A stretch of DNA of 64,000 nt from Amarolinea sp964580725 (GTDB lineage: Bacteria > Chloroflexota > Anaerolineae > SSC4 > Amarolineaceae). The number at the start of each line of letters is the position of its first letter. The first letter of the stretch is position 1. The notes under the pieces were generated by a model. That model did not search any database. It saw only the letters and a program-made list of their open reading frames with translations, and was not told the origin of the DNA. The stretch is taken from assembly GCA_964580725.1 (NCBI GenBank), contig CAZOLV010000013.1:1-64000 (forward strand), written 5' to 3'. Below, piece after piece: positions 1-8,632 of the stretch. Both the position numbers and the translations under genes were made by a program.

Positions 1-1063
<1,063 letters not shown>

Positions 1064-1179
1064 ATCAAATTCAATCCTAACCCTTCTTACTCTTCTTAGT
1101 AAGCTAAAACTGCAACACTCTCAGTCTTACCTTCCTATCACTCTTCAACTGTTAAGGTTCATTAAAGGTCAGTGAGCCG

Positions 1180-1209
1180 AAAAAACAGCAGGCCAGCAAC
1201 CAGCCTGCT
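1180..1209 (-). terminator. Terminator-like hairpin in the 16S rRNA leader
   Basis: On the minus strand a perfect 7-bp stem AGCAGGC/GCCTGCT (1203-1209 and 1187-1193, 9-nt loop) is followed by G and six T (1185-1180). It lies between the rrn promoters and the 16S 5' end, about 120 nt before the mature rRNA. As an intrinsic terminator it would stop rRNA transcription unless antiterminated, and a boxA-like element lies upstream. It could instead be a processing stem. Confidence 0.55.
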
Positions 1210-1371
1210 TCGTGCCTCACCTATTCGCGTCGCTGCGTTCAGCGACGCTCCCAATTCTACTACACAACTCGCCTTCTGCCAAATTTCAGACAGACTGAGA
1301 TCAAGCCAGTCAATCCTCCGTGAAGAAGCTGCCAGCTTGATACACGATTTTTGATTGTGTCGTAAAACTGT

Positions 1372-1386
1372 TTTTCTCAAAGAACT
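1372..1386 (-). promoter_or_regulatory. boxA-like rRNA antitermination element
   Basis: The minus strand reads AGTTCTTTGAGAAAA here, close to the Bacillus-type boxA core (TGTTCTTTGAAAA) bound by NusB/NusE. It sits about 45 nt downstream of the -10 element at 1430-1435 and upstream of the hairpin at 1180-1209, as expected for an rrn leader. Function is inferred from sequence and position. Confidence 0.6.
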
Positions 1387-1429
1387 GCTCGCCAGCCTGT
1401 TGGCTGAGCGAGCGCCTTGCAGGCCTCGC

Positions 1430-1458
1430 ATTATAGTTGGCGATTGGCTTCCTGTCAA
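1430..1458 (-). promoter_or_regulatory. Consensus sigma70-type rrn promoter
   Basis: On the minus strand a perfect TTGACA (1458-1453) and a perfect TATAAT (1435-1430) are separated by exactly 17 bp. Transcription would start near 1423 and run into the 16S leader. This is the strongest promoter match seen in the window. Confidence 0.85.
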
Positions 1459-1518
1459 ATCCACCGCATCGCCTATTCACTTTTCAAGGTCTGCGCCCGT
1501 CCGGGGCAACGGGCGCAG

Positions 1519-1547
1519 AATTTACCACGCGATCCCTGTTGTGTCAA
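1519..1547 (-). promoter_or_regulatory. Second, upstream rrn promoter candidate
   Basis: On the minus strand TTGACA (1547-1542) is followed after 17 bp by TAAATT (1524-1519). The arrangement 89 bp upstream of the consensus promoter resembles the tandem P1/P2 layout common for rrn operons. The -10 matches four of six consensus bases. Confidence 0.55.
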
Positions 1548-1627
1548 ATCCACTCAGCGCGCAGAAAAAACACCGCAATAACCCGCGCCAGCTCACCGCC
1601 TGGTCCCTGCCGATGACCGCCGCACGC

Positions 1628-2230
1628 TCATGATAGTTCGCTGCGTCCCTCCAAAGCGCGCACGAGGGTCATCGTATCAGCGTACTCCAAATCCCCGCCC
1701 ATCGGCAGACCGCGCGCCAGCCTGGTCACCCGCACCGCCAGCGGCTGCAACTGGCGCTGTATCCAAGATGCCGTATTGTCCCCTTCCAGCCCGGGGTTCG
1801 TCGCCAGGATGACTTCATGCGCCGGGCGCCTTTCTAGTCGGCGCACCAGTTCGCCGATCTTCAGGTCCTCCGGCCCGACCCCATCAATCGGCGAAATCAC
1901 GCCATGCAAAACATGGTAGACCCCCCGGTAGCTGCCGGTTCGTTCGATCGCCAGCACATCCAGCGGCTCCTCGACCACGCAAATCAGTGCATGGTCGCGG
2001 CTCTCATTCGCACAAATGCGGCATGGGCTTGTTTCAGTGACATTGAAACACTCCAGGCAGAGCTGCGTCTGCGACCGCAGATCGAACAGCGCCTGCGCCA
2101 GCCCTTGCGTGATGTCCGCCGGCGCGCGCAGCAAGAAGAAAGCCAGGCGAGACGCCGTCTTTGGCCCGATGCCCGGCAGACGCGCCAGCGCCTCGATCAC
2201 ACGCGCCACGGAGGGCGCCAGTGGTTCCAC
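1628..2230 (-). CDS. recR: Recombination mediator RecR
   Basis: 200 aa, the normal RecR length. It acts with RecO (and RecF) to load RecA on SSB-coated gaps. Visible parts are an N-terminal helix-hairpin-helix (LPGIGPKTASRLAF, residues 18-31), a four-cysteine zinc finger at C58, C61, C70 and C73, a Toprim domain (residues about 80-175) and the C-terminal Walker-like GLPMGGDLEYAD segment. The start is GTG at 2230 with AGGAG seven bases upstream; that Shine-Dalgarno overlaps the ybaB stop region, so translation is probably coupled. It is the last gene of dnaX-ybaB-recR, a gene order conserved across bacteria. Confidence 0.97.
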   Translation of the reverse strand: MEPLAPSVARVIEALARLPGIGPKTASRLAFFLLRAPADITQGLAQALFDLRSQTQLCLECFNVTETSPCRICANESRDHALICVVEEPLDVLAIERTGSYRGVYHVLHGVISPIDGVGPEDLKIGELVRRLERRPAHEVILATNPGLEGDNTASWIQRQLQPLAVRVTRLARGLPMGGDLEYADTMTLVRALEGRSELS

Positions 2231-2239
2231 GGCCCGCTC

Positions 2240-2602
2240 CTAGAACAGCCCAGGCAGATTCAGCCCGCCGGTCAATGATGCCATGCGGCTGGCTGCCAAA
2301 GCCTGCGATTGATCGAGCGCCTGATTGACAGCCGCCGTCAGCAAGTCTTGCAGCATCTCGATATCGTCCGGGTCAACCACGTCCGGCTTCAGTTTGATCG
2401 CTGTGATGCGCTGGTCGCCGGTCGCCGTGACTGTGACCGCTTCGCCGCCCACGGACACCGTCACCGTTTCCGTCTTGAGCGCCTCCTGCGCGTGGGCCAT
2501 CTCCTCCTGCAGCTTCTGAATCTGGGACATCATCCCGCCCCCACCGCCACGCGCCATCTGCGGCGGCGCCCCAAAACCACGATGCTTACCTTTCGATCCC
2601 AT
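2240..2602 (-). CDS. ybaB: YbaB/EbfC family nucleoid-associated protein
   Basis: 120 aa, typical for the family, which forms a small tweezer-like dimer that binds DNA without strong sequence preference. After a Gly-rich head come a helical segment (MSQIQKLQEEMAHAQEAL), the beta stretch with VSVGGEAVTVTATGDQRI, and the conserved tail helix ending in TGGLNLPGLF. The start at 2602 (MGSKGK) is chosen because GGAAAGGAA sits six bases before it; the in-frame extension to 2641 has no ribosome site. It lies between dnaX and recR, the classical position. Confidence 0.95.
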   Translation of the reverse strand: MGSKGKHRGFGAPPQMARGGGGGMMSQIQKLQEEMAHAQEALKTETVTVSVGGEAVTVTATGDQRITAIKLKPDVVDPDDIEMLQDLLTAAVNQALDQSQALAASRMASLTGGLNLPGLF

Positions 2603-2669
2603 ACTTGTTCCTTTCCAATCAGTCAGGCCAGGCGAACCCAAGATTTCTACTGAACACGACGCCGCCGCG

Positions 2670-4505
2670 TCAGTCCGGCGGCAATTCGCTCACGACAGCG
2701 CCCAGGCGCCTGGCCACGGCAACGATTTCATCTTCTGGCGAAGCACTGCGCGGCGGCGCGGCTGCAACAGGCGCCGCGGCCGTGACTGCCGGCGGCGCCG
2801 CCGGAGGACGTGAGCGCGCCCGATACTGATCTTCGGTCATCACGCTGACGCGGTACGGGCCATTGAGCACCTCGCTCAAGACCGTTTCTAGCGTCGCTTT
2901 GTTTTCAGGCTCCAACAGGCGCCTGGCGTTGTACTGCGCCTCTTTCTTGCTGCCGTCATAGCCGATGATGACTTCGTTTCCTTCGACTCCCAGGAAGCGC
3001 ACGCCGCCGGTGAGAATGCCGAGCAACATGCGGCGCCGCCCCTGCAACAATTCCTTGATCTGCGCCCAGTTCTGGCGTAGTTGGTTAAGTTTATCTGCAT
3101 CCGACGCAATTGCCGCCCGGCTTGGCGATGCCGCGGCGGCCGCCGGCTTGGCGCTGGCAGCGCCGAAGGCCGCCGGCGCAGGCGCCTGACTTGGCGATGC
3201 CGCGGCGGCCACCGGCGCAGGCGCCTGGGTTGGCGGCGCAGCCGTTGCTCGTTCGCTGGCAGCGCCGAAGGCCGCCGCGGCGTCATCACGCTCGCTGCGC
3301 GGCGGTTCGACCGTTGCGTGCCCAGTGGCGCCGGGCGCAAGGCCGGCGGTCTGACCGGCGCCTGGGGCGGGGCGGGACGCCGCTTCGATGGCGCCTGCCG
3401 GCGCAGCCCCGGTCATGTCAAGCGCCGCTTCGACCACGGCCAGTTCGAGCGCCAGTTGGGGCACGCTTTGCAGGTTGCCGCGCAAATCTACCGCCGCCTG
3501 GTTGAACAGCCGAATCGCACGCAACAGCCCAGGCGCATCGAACAGGCGCGCCTGCCGGCCCATGTCGCGGATGATCTCGCCAGGAAGATCAATCAGCGTT
3601 TCGCTGCCTCCAAGCTGAATCAGCAGGAGCGCACGTAGATGATCTACTGTCTGGCGGGCCATTTCGCGCAGCTCGATGCCGGCCGCGGCCAGCTCGCCGA
3701 TGACATCCAGCGCCGCGGCAGCGTTGTGCGTGGCCAACGCTTCGACCAGGCGCGCAATGGCCATGCTGGGCGCTGTGCCAAGCATCGCCTCGACCTGTTG
3801 GGCGGTGATCTTCTCGCCGCCGTAAGCCATCAACTGATCCAGCAGCGTGATGGCGTCGCGCATACAGCCCGTAGCGTAACGGGCGATGGCGTTCAGCGCC
3901 TCCAGTTCGGCCTGATGTTGTTCCGTCTCGCAAATCACCTGGAGGTGACGCACCACCTCGCGCTGTGGGATGCGGCGAAAATCGAACCGCTGGCAACGCG
4001 AAATAACCGTTGCGGGCACTTTCTGCACATCGGTTGTGGCCAGGATGAAGATGACATGCGCCGGCGGTTCTTCCAACGTTTTCAACAGCGCGTTGAAAGA
4101 GGAAGTCGAAAGCATGTGGACTTCATCAATGATGTAGACCTTGAAACGCGCCTCGCTTGGGCGGAAGTTGACCCGATCAATGACCGTTTCGCGCATGTTG
4201 TCAACGCCCGTGTGCGACGCCGCGTCGATCTCGATCAGGTCGAGCAGGCGGTCTTCATTGACAGCGCGGCAGATGCGGCATTGGTTGCAGGGGCGCTCGG
4301 CCAGTGGAGCCTCGCAGTTGACCGCTTTGGCCAGGATGCGCGCCGTGCTGGTCTTACCGGTGCCGCGCGGCCCCGTCAGGAGATAGGCGTGCGCAATACG
4401 CCCATCGCGCAACGCGTTGCGCAGCGTCCGCATGATTGGCTCCTGGCCAACCACTTCATCGAACGTTCGGGAACGCCATTTACGATAGAGGGCCTGCGCT
4501 GCCAT
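2670..4505 (-). CDS. dnaX: DNA polymerase III subunits gamma/tau
   Basis: 611 aa clamp-loader ATPase. Walker A GPRGTGKT is at residues 45-52. The DnaX zinc module follows (CEAPLAERPCNQCRIC), then Walker B with DEVHMLS and the sensor/SRC region (VISRCQRFDF). Domain III is followed by an Ala/Pro-rich linker (about 380-475) in which near-identical blocks such as PSQAPAPVAAAA recur; the DNA at about 3100-3290 shows direct repeats. The C-terminal tau-like part (LNQLRQNWAQIKELL onward) is retained. The start at 4505 has AAGGAGA six bases upstream. First gene of dnaX-ybaB-recR. No slippery heptamer for a gamma form was identified. Confidence 0.97.
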   Translation of the reverse strand: MAAQALYRKWRSRTFDEVVGQEPIMRTLRNALRDGRIAHAYLLTGPRGTGKTSTARILAKAVNCEAPLAERPCNQCRICRAVNEDRLLDLIEIDAASHTGVDNMRETVIDRVNFRPSEARFKVYIIDEVHMLSTSSFNALLKTLEEPPAHVIFILATTDVQKVPATVISRCQRFDFRRIPQREVVRHLQVICETEQHQAELEALNAIARYATGCMRDAITLLDQLMAYGGEKITAQQVEAMLGTAPSMAIARLVEALATHNAAAALDVIGELAAAGIELREMARQTVDHLRALLLIQLGGSETLIDLPGEIIRDMGRQARLFDAPGLLRAIRLFNQAAVDLRGNLQSVPQLALELAVVEAALDMTGAAPAGAIEAASRPAPGAGQTAGLAPGATGHATVEPPRSERDDAAAAFGAASERATAAPPTQAPAPVAAAASPSQAPAPAAFGAASAKPAAAAASPSRAAIASDADKLNQLRQNWAQIKELLQGRRRMLLGILTGGVRFLGVEGNEVIIGYDGSKKEAQYNARRLLEPENKATLETVLSEVLNGPYRVSVMTEDQYRARSRPPAAPPAVTAAAPVAAAPPRSASPEDEIVAVARRLGAVVSELPPD

Positions 4506-4536
4506 CGGTCTCTCCTTGTCTTGTCGTCTGTCGCCG

Positions 4537-4571
4537 AATCGGGCCGAAGTTTAACATCATCCGGCCCGATT
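4537..4571. repeat. 10-bp perfect inverted repeat ahead of dnaX
   Basis: AATCGGGCCG (4537-4546) and its exact complement CGGCCCGATT (4562-4571) flank 15 bp. The repeat covers the spacer and -10 of the predicted dnaX promoter and lies 31 bp before the dnaX start. There is no T tract after it on the minus strand, so an operator or RNA hairpin is more likely than a simple terminator of the upstream gene. Confidence 0.6.
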
Positions 4572-4576
4572 GGCAA
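4548..4576 (-). promoter_or_regulatory. Predicted dnaX operon promoter
   Basis: On the minus strand TTGCCA (4576-4571) is followed after 17 bp by TAAACT (4553-4548). Transcription would begin near 4541, about 36 nt before the dnaX ATG. The element overlaps the inverted repeat at 4537-4571. Confidence 0.5.
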
Positions 4577-4606
4577 GTGATTCGACGGGAGAAGCAGCAG
4601 CGTCGC

Positions 4607-5341
4607 TCAAACCACAAACGGGTCGGGTGCGCCGGCCATCAGATGTTCCAAGATGCGCAGCTCGCGCGCGTGGATCGTGCGCAAAAAATAGCTGGCGCCG
4701 TGCATCTGCTCGAAAGCGGCCAGGCCCTGCTCCAGGAAATCCTGTAGCTCGACCCAACCGGCGCGGTAGGCTGGCCCATGCGCCAGCCGCAGCGTCCAGC
4801 CGATGAACGGCAGGCGCGTCAGGCGCTCGATCCCGCGGCCGACGCTGACGATCAGCTCGATCTGGCGCCGGCGCTCGGCCATGTTGTCGCACAACTGGTA
4901 TCCCCTGGCGTACTGCTGGGGCGTCAGCGCATCGGTGACGCCTAGCTGTTCGGTGAGAACGGCCAGCAGACGAGCATCGAGCTGGCGGGTCAGGTCGTTG
5001 AGTTCGATGACGAGCGTCAGCGTGTGCAGCAGTCGTTCCGGCAGAAAGCGCCGCATGAATGCATACATCTGGTGAACGTCCTGATCACGCTGGCTGAAAT
5101 CACGGGGCGCATAGATCTGTTCCAGAAAGAAGCGACAGGCCGGGCCGTAGCGATCGCTGGCCAGCAAGTCAGCGTGAGTGCGGGCCAGGCGCTGCGACTG
5201 CCAGGCGCGAAAGAGGATTTCGGCTTGGGAGAGAGCGTCACCGCTGGCGGGCCGGTGCGTCGCCGCACGGCGCCGGTGCAGCTCGACCAACAGACGCGCC
5301 ACATCGGTCGCTGTGGGTGCTTCCTGCATTTCCTCGCTCAT
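4607..5341 (-). CDS. Conserved hypothetical helical protein
   Basis: 244 aa, rich in Leu, Arg and Gln, with no signal peptide, membrane segment or recognisable catalytic motif. The stretch FFLEQIYAPRDFSQRDQD near residue 70 resembles a signature I associate with an uncharacterised bacterial family of about 200-250 residues; no function is known to me. The ATG at 5341 is preferred. It has no Shine-Dalgarno, and a TATAAT box ends nine bases upstream, so the message is probably leaderless. An in-frame TTG at 5350 overlaps that -10 box and is unlikely. It precedes dnaX on the same strand, separated by the inverted repeat and dnaX promoter. Confidence 0.8.
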   Translation of the reverse strand: MSEEMQEAPTATDVARLLVELHRRRAATHRPASGDALSQAEILFRAWQSQRLARTHADLLASDRYGPACRFFLEQIYAPRDFSQRDQDVHQMYAFMRRFLPERLLHTLTLVIELNDLTRQLDARLLAVLTEQLGVTDALTPQQYARGYQLCDNMAERRRQIELIVSVGRGIERLTRLPFIGWTLRLAHGPAYRAGWVELQDFLEQGLAAFEQMHGASYFLRTIHARELRILEHLMAGAPDPFVV

Positions 5342-5349
5342 GATTGGCA

Positions 5350-5379
5350 ATTATACCGAAAGAGAGGGAGATGAGACAA
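5350..5379 (-). promoter_or_regulatory. Promoter giving a predicted leaderless mRNA
   Basis: On the minus strand TTGTCT (5379-5374), an 18-bp spacer and a perfect TATAAT (5355-5350) are followed nine bases later by the ATG at 5341. The expected start site lies within a few bases of the ATG. Confidence 0.6.
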
Positions 5380-5385
5380 AAGTCG

Positions 5386-5414
5386 CTGTCCGGTCAGGGC
5401 TTGCCCTCTATACT
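5386..5414 (+). promoter_or_regulatory. Candidate promoter for the ferredoxin/nos region
   Basis: TATACT at 5409-5414 is a good -10, but the hexamer 17 bp upstream (CTGTCC, 5386-5391) matches TTGACA in only three positions. It is divergent from the promoter at 5350-5379 and would start about 26 nt before the ferredoxin ATG. Confidence 0.35.
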
Positions 5415-5446
5415 TGTGCAAGCAAGCACAAAAGGGTTAGCAAGCG

Positions 5447-5677
5447 ATGTCACCTTCCGCCGTATCAGAATATCAGGATCTGCCACTTCCCCGCATCATC
5501 ACAGCAAAGTGCACCGGCTGTGGCCGCTGCGTCGAAGCCTGTCCAACCAACGCCCTCGCCACGGTTGGGCAAAAGGCGCAGCTCGTGCGGCCGGACGACT
5601 GCACTTATTGCACGATTTGTCAAGATTTGTGCCCGGAAGGCGCCATCGAATTGCCTTTCCTGATTGTTTTTGCTTGA
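5447..5677 (+). CDS. 2[4Fe-4S] ferredoxin
   Basis: 76 aa soluble electron carrier. Two CxxCxxCxxxC clusters are visible: C22, C25, C28, C32 (CTGCGRCVEACP) and C52, C55, C58, C62 (CTYCTICQDLCP). That spacing is typical of bacterial-type ferredoxins with two cubane clusters. It lies 112 bp upstream of nosZ on the same strand and may serve low-potential electron transfer linked to the nos genes, in place of the larger NosG/NosH ferredoxins of epsilonproteobacterial clusters; that link is inference. The start ATG at 5447 has only a weak AAAGGG ribosome site. Confidence 0.9.
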   Translation: MSPSAVSEYQDLPLPRIITAKCTGCGRCVEACPTNALATVGQKAQLVRPDDCTYCTICQDLCPEGAIELPFLIVFA

Positions 5678-5789
5678 GGTGTCAGTGCCCGACGTGTGCG
5701 GCCCGTGAAACCCGCACAGATGTGCGACACTCCTGTCGAGGTGTTGTCGAAGTGTTGTTGTCAAGACGAATAGGAGGATTTCGATCCAC

Positions 5790-7784
5790 ATGAAGCGCAC
5801 CGTGTACTTTGTTCTGCTCATTGCTCTGCTGGTTTTGTCTGGATGCAACCGACCGCAGCAGACCCCAACGCCCGATGCATCGTTGCCGGCCGATTCAGGC
5901 CTGTCCCAAGACGCCGCAGCCATCGCGGCGGAGCGTGGTTTGACCCCAGATGATGTGACCGCTGCCCTGAAGACCTACATCCCGACCGGCAAACTCGACG
6001 ACTATGTCATGTTCTCGTCGGGTGGCCACGGCGGCCAGATTCTGGCCATCGGCCTGCCCTCCATGCGCATCCTCAAGGTCATCGGCGTCTTTACACCGGA
6101 ACCCTGGCAGGGCTGGGGCTATGGCTCTATCGAGTCCGAGGCCGTGCTGGATGCTGGCAACGTCGGCCCGAATAAGATCCGTTGGGCCGATACCCACCAC
6201 CCGGCGCTGAGCGAAACCGCTGGCGAATATGACGGCAAGTTCGTCTTCATCAACGACAAAGCAAACGCCCGTCTGGCCGTAGTTGATCTGCGCGACTTCG
6301 AAACCAAGCAGATCATCAAGAACCCCAACGCCATCAACGATCATGGCGGCACCTTCGTCACACCCAACACCGAGTACGTCGTCGAAGGTCCACAGTATGC
6401 AGCGCCGATTGGATTCGGGTATGAGCCGATCGAACAGTACCAGGAGAAGTATCGCGGTCTGATCACCTTCTGGAAGTTCGACATGCTAAAGGGGCGCGTG
6501 GATGTCGAGAATTCGTTCCAGATCGAACTGCCGCCCTACTGGCAAGACCTGTGCGATGCCGGCAAGCTAGAGAGCGATGGCTGGGCCTTCTGCAACTCGT
6601 TCAACACCGAAATGGCGACCGGCGCCGGGTCGGATGGATCGGGCGCACAGTTCGAGGCAGGCGTCTCCAAGAATGACATGGATTATCTTCATATCATGAA
6701 CTGGAAGAAGGCCGAAGAAGTCTTCAAGGCTGGCAAGGCCGAGAAGATCAATGGCATTTCCGTCATCAGCATGGAAACTGCCGTTGCCGAAAGTCTGCTC
6801 TACTTTGCACCAGAGCCGAAAAGCCCGCACGGCGTAGATGTGACGCCCCGCGGCGACTACATCACCATCGGCGGCAAGCTCGACCCGCACGTCAGCGTCT
6901 ATAGCTTCAAGAAGATGATGGACGCCATCGCCAAAGGCCCGACCGAGAAGGATGCCTATGGCGTGCCCGTGCTCAAGTTCGAAGATGTCCTGCAGGCGCA
7001 GGTCGAACTGGGTCTTGGCCCTCTCCACACCGTCTATGACGACCAGGGTTACGGCTACACCAGCCTCTTCCTGGACAGTGCCGTGGCGCGCTGGAGCCTG
7101 GGCGAGCCGTATCGTCAGGACGGCTGGAAGCTGGAAGGTAAGCTGCCGGTGCACTACAACATCGGTCACATCGCCGCCGCCGAAGGCGACACCGCTTCGC
7201 CAGACGGCAAATACGTCGTGGCGCTCAACAAGTGGTCGGTTGACCGCTTCGTCAACGTCGGTCCACTGCTGCCGCAGAACTTCCAACTGGTTGACATCAG
7301 TCAACCAGGCGATAAGATGCAGCTACTCTACGACATGCCGATTGGTATGGCCGAGCCGCACTACGCCCAGATCATCAAAGCCGACAAGCTGAACGCCTGG
7401 GAAGTCTACCCTGAGGTCGGTTTCAACACGATCACCATGGCCAAGGACGAACACGCGGTCGAAGCAGGCCAGGAGCGCGTCGTGCGCGACGGCAACAAGG
7501 TCGAGATCTTCATGACCGTGGTGCGCAGCCACTACACGCCGGATCGCATCGAACTGCAGAAGGGCGACCAGGTCACCTGGCACCTGACCAACATCGAGCG
7601 TGCGCGCGACGCCACGCACGGCTTTGCCCTCTCCGGCTACAACATCAACCTGAGCCTGGAACCGGGCGAGGCCACCACCATCCAGTTCGAGGCCAACATG
7701 CCTGGCACCTACACCTGGTACTGCACCGAATTCTGCTCGGCGCTGCACCTGGAGATGCTTGGCTACATGCTCGTCAAGCCGTAA
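5790..7784 (+). CDS. nosZ: Nitrous oxide reductase, clade II (lipoprotein/Sec type)
   Basis: 664 aa. Reduces N2O to N2 outside the cytoplasmic membrane using CuZ and CuA centres. A Sec lipoprotein signal (VLSGC, C19) replaces the twin-arginine signal of clade I enzymes. The seven CuZ histidines can be matched in order: GGHGG, DTHH (two), NDHGG, PHGVD, IGHIA and AEPH. The C-terminal cupredoxin domain carries the CuA ligands in CTEFCSALHLEM, with the upstream His in THGF. AGGAGG precedes the ATG by 12 bases. Lipid attachment would anchor it to the outer face of the membrane. It heads the nosZ-membrane protein-nosDFYL set. A 15-bp hairpin follows the gene, which may stabilise its message. Confidence 0.98.
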   Translation: MKRTVYFVLLIALLVLSGCNRPQQTPTPDASLPADSGLSQDAAAIAAERGLTPDDVTAALKTYIPTGKLDDYVMFSSGGHGGQILAIGLPSMRILKVIGVFTPEPWQGWGYGSIESEAVLDAGNVGPNKIRWADTHHPALSETAGEYDGKFVFINDKANARLAVVDLRDFETKQIIKNPNAINDHGGTFVTPNTEYVVEGPQYAAPIGFGYEPIEQYQEKYRGLITFWKFDMLKGRVDVENSFQIELPPYWQDLCDAGKLESDGWAFCNSFNTEMATGAGSDGSGAQFEAGVSKNDMDYLHIMNWKKAEEVFKAGKAEKINGISVISMETAVAESLLYFAPEPKSPHGVDVTPRGDYITIGGKLDPHVSVYSFKKMMDAIAKGPTEKDAYGVPVLKFEDVLQAQVELGLGPLHTVYDDQGYGYTSLFLDSAVARWSLGEPYRQDGWKLEGKLPVHYNIGHIAAAEGDTASPDGKYVVALNKWSVDRFVNVGPLLPQNFQLVDISQPGDKMQLLYDMPIGMAEPHYAQIIKADKLNAWEVYPEVGFNTITMAKDEHAVEAGQERVVRDGNKVEIFMTVVRSHYTPDRIELQKGDQVTWHLTNIERARDATHGFALSGYNINLSLEPGEATTIQFEANMPGTYTWYCTEFCSALHLEMLGYMLVKP

Positions 7785-7798
7785 GGCTGTCGCCAGTA

Positions 7799-7835
7799 CG
7801 GACTGTGTGCTGTGCCCCCGACAGCACGCAGTCCG
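7799..7835 (+). repeat. 15-bp hairpin immediately after nosZ
   Basis: 7799-7813 pairs with 7821-7835 over 15 bp (one G-U pair) around a 7-nt loop of GCCCCCG. It starts 15 bp after the nosZ stop and lacks a T tract, so it looks more like an mRNA 3'-end stabiliser or partial terminator than a full intrinsic terminator. Confidence 0.6.
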
Positions 7836-7928
7836 CCAGCAACGGGCTTTCGTCGTCTCACAATAGATTGCGGAAGCCTGCCCACATGAATCCTGATTGA
7901 TTGAAAAAACAGAACCGAGAACACGAAA

Positions 7929-8603
7929 ATGACAACGCAAACTGACAAGACAACGAATCCTCTCACCCCCAACCCCGCCATATTCAATCCCAACACCTAC
8001 GTGATGCCCACGGTCATGTTCATGTTGGCGGCCATGCTGCTCATCGTGTCAGTTTTTCAACCATACTGGACGATGACCCTGCACGCACCTCAGTACCCCA
8101 AGGGCCTGACAGTGCAACTCTACGTCAACCGGGTGGCGGGCGACGCCAAAGAGATTGATGGGCTGAACCACTACATCGGCATGCCCAAGATGGAAGAAGC
8201 CGCCCAGTTCGAACGTTCGTTTGCCATGTTGGCCATTCTGGCGCTCGGCTTGCTGCTCGTGGCTGGTATTTTCATTCACAATCAGTGGGCGGCCCTGGTC
8301 GCGCTACCGGTCATCGGCTACCCCATCGTCTTCCTGGCCGATCTGTTCTTCTGGCTCTATTCTTTCGGTCACAATCTCGACCCAGCCGCACCCCTGTCTA
8401 GCAGCATCAAGCCCTTCACGCCCACCCTGCTGGGCACCGGCGTCGTCGGCCAGTTCAAAACGACAGCCATGGTGGACACCGGTTTCTACCTGGCCGTGGC
8501 GGCCTCCTTCGTCATTTTGATCGGCCTCTGGCTGCACCGCGCGGCCTACAAACCGCTGCTCGAAGCCAAGAAGGCGCTCGCAGCGCAGGCCCAGGGACAA
8601 TAG
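7929..8603 (+). CDS. nos-cluster membrane protein (NosB-like position)
   Basis: 224 aa with about four hydrophobic segments: near residues 26-46, 97-118, 120-143 and 182-205. Between the first and second is an extracytoplasmic loop with the segment GLNHYIGMPKMEE, which I recall from proteins beside clade II nosZ genes. It sits directly after nosZ and before nosD, the place occupied by nosB in clade II clusters such as that of Wolinella; no biochemical role is established. It could be an electron-transfer anchor or a maturation factor. The start at 7929 has a weak ribosome site. Name transfer to NosB is by position, not by sequence comparison. Confidence 0.75.
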   Translation: MTTQTDKTTNPLTPNPAIFNPNTYVMPTVMFMLAAMLLIVSVFQPYWTMTLHAPQYPKGLTVQLYVNRVAGDAKEIDGLNHYIGMPKMEEAAQFERSFAMLAILALGLLLVAGIFIHNQWAALVALPVIGYPIVFLADLFFWLYSFGHNLDPAAPLSSSIKPFTPTLLGTGVVGQFKTTAMVDTGFYLAVAASFVILIGLWLHRAAYKPLLEAKKALAAQAQGQ

Positions 8604-8632
8604 GGAGTCATTGCGGCCTTGCACCCCCGTGG

